Positions 6,104 through 10,577 of a stretch of 10,577 nt of DNA are shown here, in pieces. Position 1 is the stretch's first letter. The number at the start of each line of letters is the position of its first letter. A program made the position numbers and the translations under genes. The notes under the pieces are model-generated. The model searched no databases and was not told the DNA's origin. It was given only the letters and a program-made list of their open reading frames with translations. Origin of the DNA: Candidatus Lindowiibacteriota bacterium (GTDB taxonomy: Bacteria; Lindowbacteria; 2-12-FULL-62-27); contig JAHFCY010000109.1 of NCBI GenBank assembly GCA_023249255.1, forward strand, positions 1 to 10,577. The letters run 5' to 3'.

Positions 6104-8023
6104 GTGAAATCAAGGGGGCGATATGATACAACGCGGGCTGTGGGTTCAGGGGGAGATACGCCGATCCGGAATTTTTGTATCATCGCGCACGTCGATCACG
6201 GCAAATCGACGCTGGCCGACCGCATTCTCGAAAAAACGGGGGCGGTGCCGAAGGAGAAAATGCGCGACCAGTTCATGGACCAGCTCGACATCGAGCGCGA
6301 ACGGGGGATCACGATCAAGGCCGCCGCGGCGCGGCTTCGCTACCGCGCGAAAGACGGGAGCGTATTTCAGCTCAACCTGATCGACACGCCCGGTCACGTC
6401 GATTTTTCCTACGAAGTCTCGCGGTCGCTGGCCGCGTGTGAGGGCGCCGTGCTGGTCGTAGACGCCACGCAGGGGGTCGAAGCGCAGACCGTGTCGAATT
6501 TTCTCCTCGCGCGGGAAAACGGCCTCACGATTCTGCCGGTCATCAACAAATGCGATCTCGCGCAGGCCGAGACATCCCGCTGCGTCAAACAATTGAAGGA
6601 ACTCGGCGTCGATACGTCGCATCTTCTCAACGTGAGCGCGAAGACCGGTGCCGGCGTTGATGAACTTCTCGAAATGCTCGTGCGCGTTTTTCCGCCGCCG
6701 CGTGTTCCCGCATCCGGCGGCCGGGCGGCGGGCAGCCTGCAGGCTCTGCTCTTTGATTCTAATTACGACAATTTCCGCGGCGTGCTGGCATACGTCCGCG
6801 TGTTTTCGGGGAGGCTTCGCGCACACGATCGGGTGAGGCTTGTGGCGGCCGGCATCGAATCGGTCGTGACGGAGGTCGGCGTCTTTGCGCCCGCACAGCA
6901 GAAAGTCGAGGCGCTGGAGGCGGGCGAAGTCGGCTACGTTGCGGCGGGATGGAAAACTCTGAGCGAAGTCGACGTCGGCGACACGCTGGCCCAGGCGGGA
7001 GACCTGACGGCGCGGACTTTGCCTGGATACCGGCGGATCATGCCGATGGTCTACGCGAGTCTGTTCGCGTCGGAGGGCGAGAATTACGATCAGATGAAAG
7101 TCGCGCTGGAAAAATTACAGCTCAACGATTCGGCGCTCACGATCGAGCCGGAAGTATCGGACGCACTCGGATTCGGATTCAAATGCGGCTTTCTGGGACT
7201 TCTCCACATGGAGATCGTATCGGAACGCCTGTCACGGGAACTCGGAATCGAGACATTGGTTGCCTCGCCGTCGGTCGTCTACCGCGCGCGGGTCCGAACC
7301 GCGACGCCGGGCGGGGTCGGGGAGTGGCTGGAGGTCCGAAGCGCGTCGGAACTGCCGCCGCGCGACAAGATCGAGGTGATCGAGGAGCCCCGGATCCGCG
7401 CGATGATTTTCACGCCGACCGAAACCGTCGGTCCCGTCATGCAGCTTCTGGACGACCGGCGGGGCGTCATGCTCGAGATGAATTATCTCGATCCGCAGAA
7501 AGTGATTTTGAAATACGATCTGGCGCTGTCGGAAGTCATCACCGATTTTTACGACCGCTTAAAATCCATCACTCGCGGGTACGCGTCATTCGACTACGAG
7601 CCGCTCGGATACGCTCCGGCCGACATGCGCAAACTCGAGGTCCTGCTGAACGGCAAGGAAGTCGACGCGCTGTCGATGATCGTCCACAAGGATTCGGATT
7701 ATCGGATCGCCAAATCCCTGTCCGAGCGGCTGGCGGCCGTCATTCCGCGCCAGATGTTCGAAGTCGCCGTGCAGGTCGCGTCGAACGGGCGTATCATCGC
7801 GCGGGAAACAGTCCGGGCGCTCCGGAAAAACGTCACGGCCAAATGCTACGGCGGCGACATCACACGAAAGAGAAAACTTCTGGAAAAACAGAAGGAGGGC
7901 AAGAAGCGGATGAAGATGATCGGGACCGTCGAAGTGCCGAAGGAGGCGTTCCTCGTGGCGATGAACGTCAGCGAAGTTTCGTCAAACCCCGCCGGATCGA
8001 GGTCGTCCGGGCGGAAGAATTGA
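6104..8023 (+). CDS. lepA: Elongation factor 4 (LepA), ribosome-associated GTPase
   Basis: LepA is a translational GTPase that binds the ribosome and affects elongation and assembly of the small subunit. The protein is 639 aa from GTG 6104. GTPase motifs are complete: AHVDHGKST (28-36), RGIT (67-70), DTPGH (94-98), NKCD (148-151) and SAKTG (178-182). The EF-G-like domains follow, and the LepA-specific C-terminal domain is plain: CYGGDITRKRKLLEKQ, then KEGKKRMKMIGTVEVP. About 19 residues after AFLVAM extend past the usual end. The start is uncertain. The conserved IRNFCIIAH begins at codon 21, and neither in-frame GTG (6104 or 6140) has a ribosome-binding site. A well-formed AAGGGGG-CGAT-ATG (6112-6125) is in another frame and would join LepA if one base were missing near the G run at 6149-6153. 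The PBP gene follows after 2 bases. Confidence 0.96.
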   Translation: MKSRGRYDTTRAVGSGGDTPIRNFCIIAHVDHGKSTLADRILEKTGAVPKEKMRDQFMDQLDIERERGITIKAAAARLRYRAKDGSVFQLNLIDTPGHVDFSYEVSRSLAACEGAVLVVDATQGVEAQTVSNFLLARENGLTILPVINKCDLAQAETSRCVKQLKELGVDTSHLLNVSAKTGAGVDELLEMLVRVFPPPRVPASGGRAAGSLQALLFDSNYDNFRGVLAYVRVFSGRLRAHDRVRLVAAGIESVVTEVGVFAPAQQKVEALEAGEVGYVAAGWKTLSEVDVGDTLAQAGDLTARTLPGYRRIMPMVYASLFASEGENYDQMKVALEKLQLNDSALTIEPEVSDALGFGFKCGFLGLLHMEIVSERLSRELGIETLVASPSVVYRARVRTATPGGVGEWLEVRSASELPPRDKIEVIEEPRIRAMIFTPTETVGPVMQLLDDRRGVMLEMNYLDPQKVILKYDLALSEVITDFYDRLKSITRGYASFDYEPLGYAPADMRKLEVLLNGKEVDALSMIVHKDSDYRIAKSLSERLAAVIPRQMFEVAVQVASNGRIIARETVRALRKNVTAKCYGGDITRKRKLLEKQKEGKKRMKMIGTVEVPKEAFLVAMNVSEVSSNPAGSRSSGRKN

Positions 8024-8025
8024 TC

Positions 8026-9738
8026 ATGGTCAACGGCAAGAGCGGGACACGGCGGGCGTTTGATCCGGCCGGACGGATGGGCATTGCGGCGTTTGTCGTC
8101 GTCGTCGGATTCGCGTTTCTGTTCATCCGGCTGGGGTACATCCAACTGGGCCAGTACGGCGGACAGCTCGACCGTTACAGCGACCGGCACTGGTCGAGCA
8201 TGTACATCCAGCACCAGCGGGGCCTGATTCTCGACCGTGCGGGGCGGGTGATGTCGGCGAGCGTGGAGGGCCGGTCGCTCTACGCCCACCCGCAGAAAAT
8301 CAAGGACAGGAACCGTCTTGCCGTTCTGCTGACCAGGCTTGGCATTCTGTCGCTGGAGGAAAGTATGGAGCGGTTGTCGGCGCCGAAACCGTTCGTGTGG
8401 CTGGCCCACGGGATTGACATCCAGCAGTGGAATGGAATCAAAAAAGAATTTTCCGGAATAGAGGGCGTGGAGGCCATGCCGGAATGGCGGCGGCGGTATC
8501 CGCTCGACAAAGTCGGCGCGAACGTCATCGGGTTCGTCGGATCGGACGGCCGGGGTCTGGCCGGAGTCGAATTCATGCTTGACCAGGAACTGGCCGGCGA
8601 CATCGAAAGTCTTCACGTCGAAATCGGTGACCACGGCCTGCCGGTTATTCTCGATTCTCAGGGGCACGAAAACCCGGTATTCCGCGGCCGGGACGTTCAG
8701 CTCACGCTCGACGCCTACGTCCAGGAATCGGTTGACCACGTTCTGGCCGAAACGGTTGACGCGTGCGAGGCGAAGGGCGGAAGTATCGTGGTGTTGAATC
8801 CGCGGACGGGCGAAATCATCGCTATGGGTTCCGAACCCTCTTTCGATCCCAATAATTTTTCCGATTTCCCGCCCGCGCAATACAAAAATCAGGCGATCAA
8901 TACCGTATTCGAGCCGGGATCGACGTTCAAGATCGTGACGCTGGCGGCGCTGGCGACGGACCGGAGGACGGCTCTCTCCGAAAATGTTATCTGCAATGGA
9001 TCGATTTCGATTCCCGGCGTGCCCAAACCCATCCACTGTTATGCCTCGCACGGCCCCGTGACGTTTCGCGAGGCGATCGAAGCGTCCTGCAATGTCGGCG
9101 TCATCCACGCGGCGCTGGAACTGGAGCCGGAACAGTTTTACCGGATGGTGCAGAGCTTCGGATTCGGAATTCCGACCGGCGTCGGATTGCCGGGCGAGGA
9201 GAAAGGAATTCTTCGCAAACCTTACCAGTGGTCCGGCTCCACGCGCGCGGTCATGGCGATCGGTCAGGAGATCGCGGTGACGAATTTACAGATGGCGATG
9301 GCGATGTCCGTGATCGCCAACGGCGGCGATCTCATAAAACCCCAGATCGTGCTGAAGCCGCCCTTGAAGCCCCAGATTGTCCGAAACGTCATCCGGCCGG
9401 AAATTGCGGCCATCGCGCGGGATTTTCTGCTGTCGGTCGTCGAAGGAGACATGGGAACCGGCAAGAAGGCAAAAGTCGCGGGCGTGCGTGTGGGCGGCAA
9501 GACCGGCACGGCGCAGATCGCCGATCCCCGCGGCGGTTACGCGCCGGACCGGTTTCTGTCCTCATTCATCGGATTTCTTCCGGCTGAATCGCCCCAGCTC
9601 GTGATTTCCGTCTGGATCCACGAGCCAAATCCCGCGATTGCTCATTTTGGCGGCGACGTCGCTGCGCCGGCGTTCGCGAAGATCGCGGCATCCGCGATGA
9701 AATTTCTGAATATTCCAACCGCGGCGGCGAATCCCTGA
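8026..9738 (+). CDS. Class B penicillin-binding protein, FtsI/PBP3 type transpeptidase
   Basis: This protein cross-links peptidoglycan at the outer face of the cytoplasmic membrane; class B PBPs work with a SEDS glycosyltransferase in division or elongation. The 570-aa protein has a short cytoplasmic tail, one membrane anchor at about residues 18-37, then the N-terminal PBP dimerisation domain beginning with QRGLILDRAGRVMSAS. The transpeptidase domain holds all three catalytic motifs: S299-T-F-K302 (nucleophile), S354-C-N356 and K492-T-G-T495. The overall pattern (GKTGTAQ, one N-terminal anchor, no PASTA repeats) fits FtsI/SpoVD better than PBP2/MrdA, but this is not certain, so no symbol is given. 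ATG 8026 lies 2 bases after the lepA stop and has GGAAG 8 bases upstream. The same frame is open far upstream through lepA but has no coding meaning there. A gene like this usually sits in the mraY-mur-fts cluster; here its neighbours are lepA and a DUF115 gene. Confidence 0.93.
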   Translation: MVNGKSGTRRAFDPAGRMGIAAFVVVVGFAFLFIRLGYIQLGQYGGQLDRYSDRHWSSMYIQHQRGLILDRAGRVMSASVEGRSLYAHPQKIKDRNRLAVLLTRLGILSLEESMERLSAPKPFVWLAHGIDIQQWNGIKKEFSGIEGVEAMPEWRRRYPLDKVGANVIGFVGSDGRGLAGVEFMLDQELAGDIESLHVEIGDHGLPVILDSQGHENPVFRGRDVQLTLDAYVQESVDHVLAETVDACEAKGGSIVVLNPRTGEIIAMGSEPSFDPNNFSDFPPAQYKNQAINTVFEPGSTFKIVTLAALATDRRTALSENVICNGSISIPGVPKPIHCYASHGPVTFREAIEASCNVGVIHAALELEPEQFYRMVQSFGFGIPTGVGLPGEEKGILRKPYQWSGSTRAVMAIGQEIAVTNLQMAMAMSVIANGGDLIKPQIVLKPPLKPQIVRNVIRPEIAAIARDFLLSVVEGDMGTGKKAKVAGVRVGGKTGTAQIADPRGGYAPDRFLSSFIGFLPAESPQLVISVWIHEPNPAIAHFGGDVAAPAFAKIAASAMKFLNIPTAAANP

Positions 9739-9739
9739 C

Positions 9740-10577
9740 GTGATTGCCGCGAACGTCGACGCCCTACGGCGGCGTTGGCCGGATTTGCAGGCACACCTTC
9801 AGGCGGCGTCACCGATGGCCGGCATCACGTGGGCCGCAAGCCGTCGAGGACCCGAAACGATGGCCTGGACTGCCGCCGACGGGCGTCGGCGCTGGATTCA
9901 CAGTTCGATCGACCCGATCGGTGAAGCGCAAAAAGTAGCGGCGTCGGCGATTATGACAAATGACTGCGCGGGCGCGGGGGCCTGCAACGTCGTGCTGGTC
10001 GGGCATGGCGCGGGACACGTCATTCGCGCTCTGGCGGAACGCGTCGAAACGGTCTGCGTGATCGCCGCAAATTTGCCGCTTCTTCGGGCGGTCTGTGACC
10101 ATCTGGACGTGTCGGACATTCTGAACCATCCGAAGATCTTTTGGATTTATGGTTCGCCGGCTGAAATGCGCCGGCGGTTGTCGGAATTGCCGGCATCCCG
10201 ACAGGCAACTCTGGTGATTCATCCGCCGTTTCTGGATCTTGTACCGCCGGCCTGCGCCGACCTCATCGACGCCATCCGGCAGATTCAAATCGGCCGGGAC
10301 ACGGAGGATCTGTTGAGGCCTGTCGCGGAGGACAATCTGCGACAGAATCTTTCGGCGCTGGCATCGCCCGGCGTGGCCCGGATATTCGGCGCGGCAAACG
10401 GGCGGCCGGTGATCGTAGCCGGAGCGGGACCGACGCTGGATGAAGGGCTTTCGACTATCCGCCGGTTGTATCCGGCGTCGATTCTCGTGGCAGTCGACAC
10501 GGTGGCGGAGGGATTGGTCAATGCGGAGATCGTTCCTGATTTTGTCGTGAGCGTCGATCCCCGGCCGGAGTCGATCA
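9740..10577 (+). CDS. DUF115/MptE-like (motility accessory factor type) protein, 5' part only
   Basis: The frame is open from a GTG at 9740 to the right edge without a stop, giving 279 codons. The first 220 residues are a poorly conserved Rossmann-like domain with VVLVGHGAGHVIRAL at about 83-97. At 224-234 comes VIVAGAGPTLD, followed by ILVAVDTVAEGL and PDFVVSVDPRP near the edge. This pattern is typical of the DUF115 family, which includes archaeal 6-hydroxymethylpterin pyrophosphokinase MptE and the bacterial Maf proteins linked to nonulosonic acid modification of flagellin. In bacteria the glycosylation role is the likelier one, but substrate and chemistry cannot be told here. The GTG lies 1 base after the PBP stop, with no good Shine-Dalgarno sequence; translation is probably coupled. 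An in-frame ATG at 9815 is a second option. The rest of the domain lies beyond the window. Confidence 0.85.
   Translation, partial: MIAANVDALRRRWPDLQAHLQAASPMAGITWAASRRGPETMAWTAADGRRRWIHSSIDPIGEAQKVAASAIMTNDCAGAGACNVVLVGHGAGHVIRALAERVETVCVIAANLPLLRAVCDHLDVSDILNHPKIFWIYGSPAEMRRRLSELPASRQATLVIHPPFLDLVPPACADLIDAIRQIQIGRDTEDLLRPVAEDNLRQNLSALASPGVARIFGAANGRPVIVAGAGPTLDEGLSTIRRLYPASILVAVDTVAEGLVNAEIVPDFVVSVDPRPESI

Noticed and set aside
6949-8025. Upstream part of the open frame of the PBP gene, inside lepA
   Set aside because: The protein it gives is Arg- and Gly-rich without any motif, and lepA is certain here; the real PBP starts at 8026.
7846-9108. 420-codon open frame antisense to the end of lepA and the PBP gene
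   Set aside because: Long, but fully opposite two confirmed genes and with an Arg/Asp/Pro-rich composition typical of shadow frames.
9335-9380. Short repeat coding KPQIV twice in the PBP (KPQIV-LKPPL-KPQIV)
   Set aside because: Only five residues, with different codons in parts; probably local slippage or chance in a surface loop and outside the catalytic motifs.
1-10577. Search for CRISPR arrays, tRNA or rRNA genes, transposases and insertion-sequence ends
   Set aside because: No regularly spaced repeats, no tRNA-like cloverleaf, no conserved rRNA stretches and no transposase motif were seen on either strand.

Overview
The window comes from a bacterial genome and has two compositional parts. 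Positions 1 to about 2700 are AT-rich (sampled lines give 32-40% G+C). From about 2760 to the end, the sequence is clearly G+C-rich (about 60% by eye) and carries recognisable housekeeping and envelope genes. Those genes (LepA, a class B penicillin-binding protein, a long-chain trans-polyprenyl synthase, MoeA, a TPR-bearing family 2 glycosyltransferase and a DUF115/MptE-like protein) fit a peptidoglycan-containing bacterium that makes isoprenoid quinones or similar lipids and may glycosylate proteins or surface polymers. Nothing in the sequence fixes the phylum; the gene order matches no model genome that I recall.

Layout. 1-123: possible 3' end of a gene cut by the left edge. 179-2697: two rightward genes of unknown function, overlapping by 4 bases (ATGA), which form the accessory part of the window. 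The first carries an internal in-frame tandem duplication of 84 codons. The second has a central segment that looks faintly like a COMM-type fold. 2763-3974: moeA on the minus strand, converging on the accessory pair. 3975-4286: a 312-base divergent intergenic region with a plausible moeA promoter overlapped by a dyad, a second strong inverted repeat, and a purine-rich leader before the glycosyltransferase. 4287-5054: glycosyltransferase, plus strand. 5064-6071: polyprenyl synthase, minus strand, convergent with the glycosyltransferase. 6104-8023: lepA, plus strand, divergent from the polyprenyl synthase. 8026-9738 and 9740 to the right edge: a class B PBP and a DUF115 protein, packed behind lepA with gaps of 2 and 1 bases, so probably one transcript.

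How the genes may work together. The PBP builds septal or elongation peptidoglycan. Polyprenyl synthases supply isoprenoid tails. The glycosyltransferase and the DUF115 protein are of kinds often met in surface or flagellin glycosylation. LepA acts on ribosomes and MoeA finishes molybdenum cofactor; they share no pathway with their neighbours. The two unknown genes look foreign to this background and are the best candidates for something undescribed. I see no tRNA, rRNA, CRISPR array, transposase or insertion sequence.
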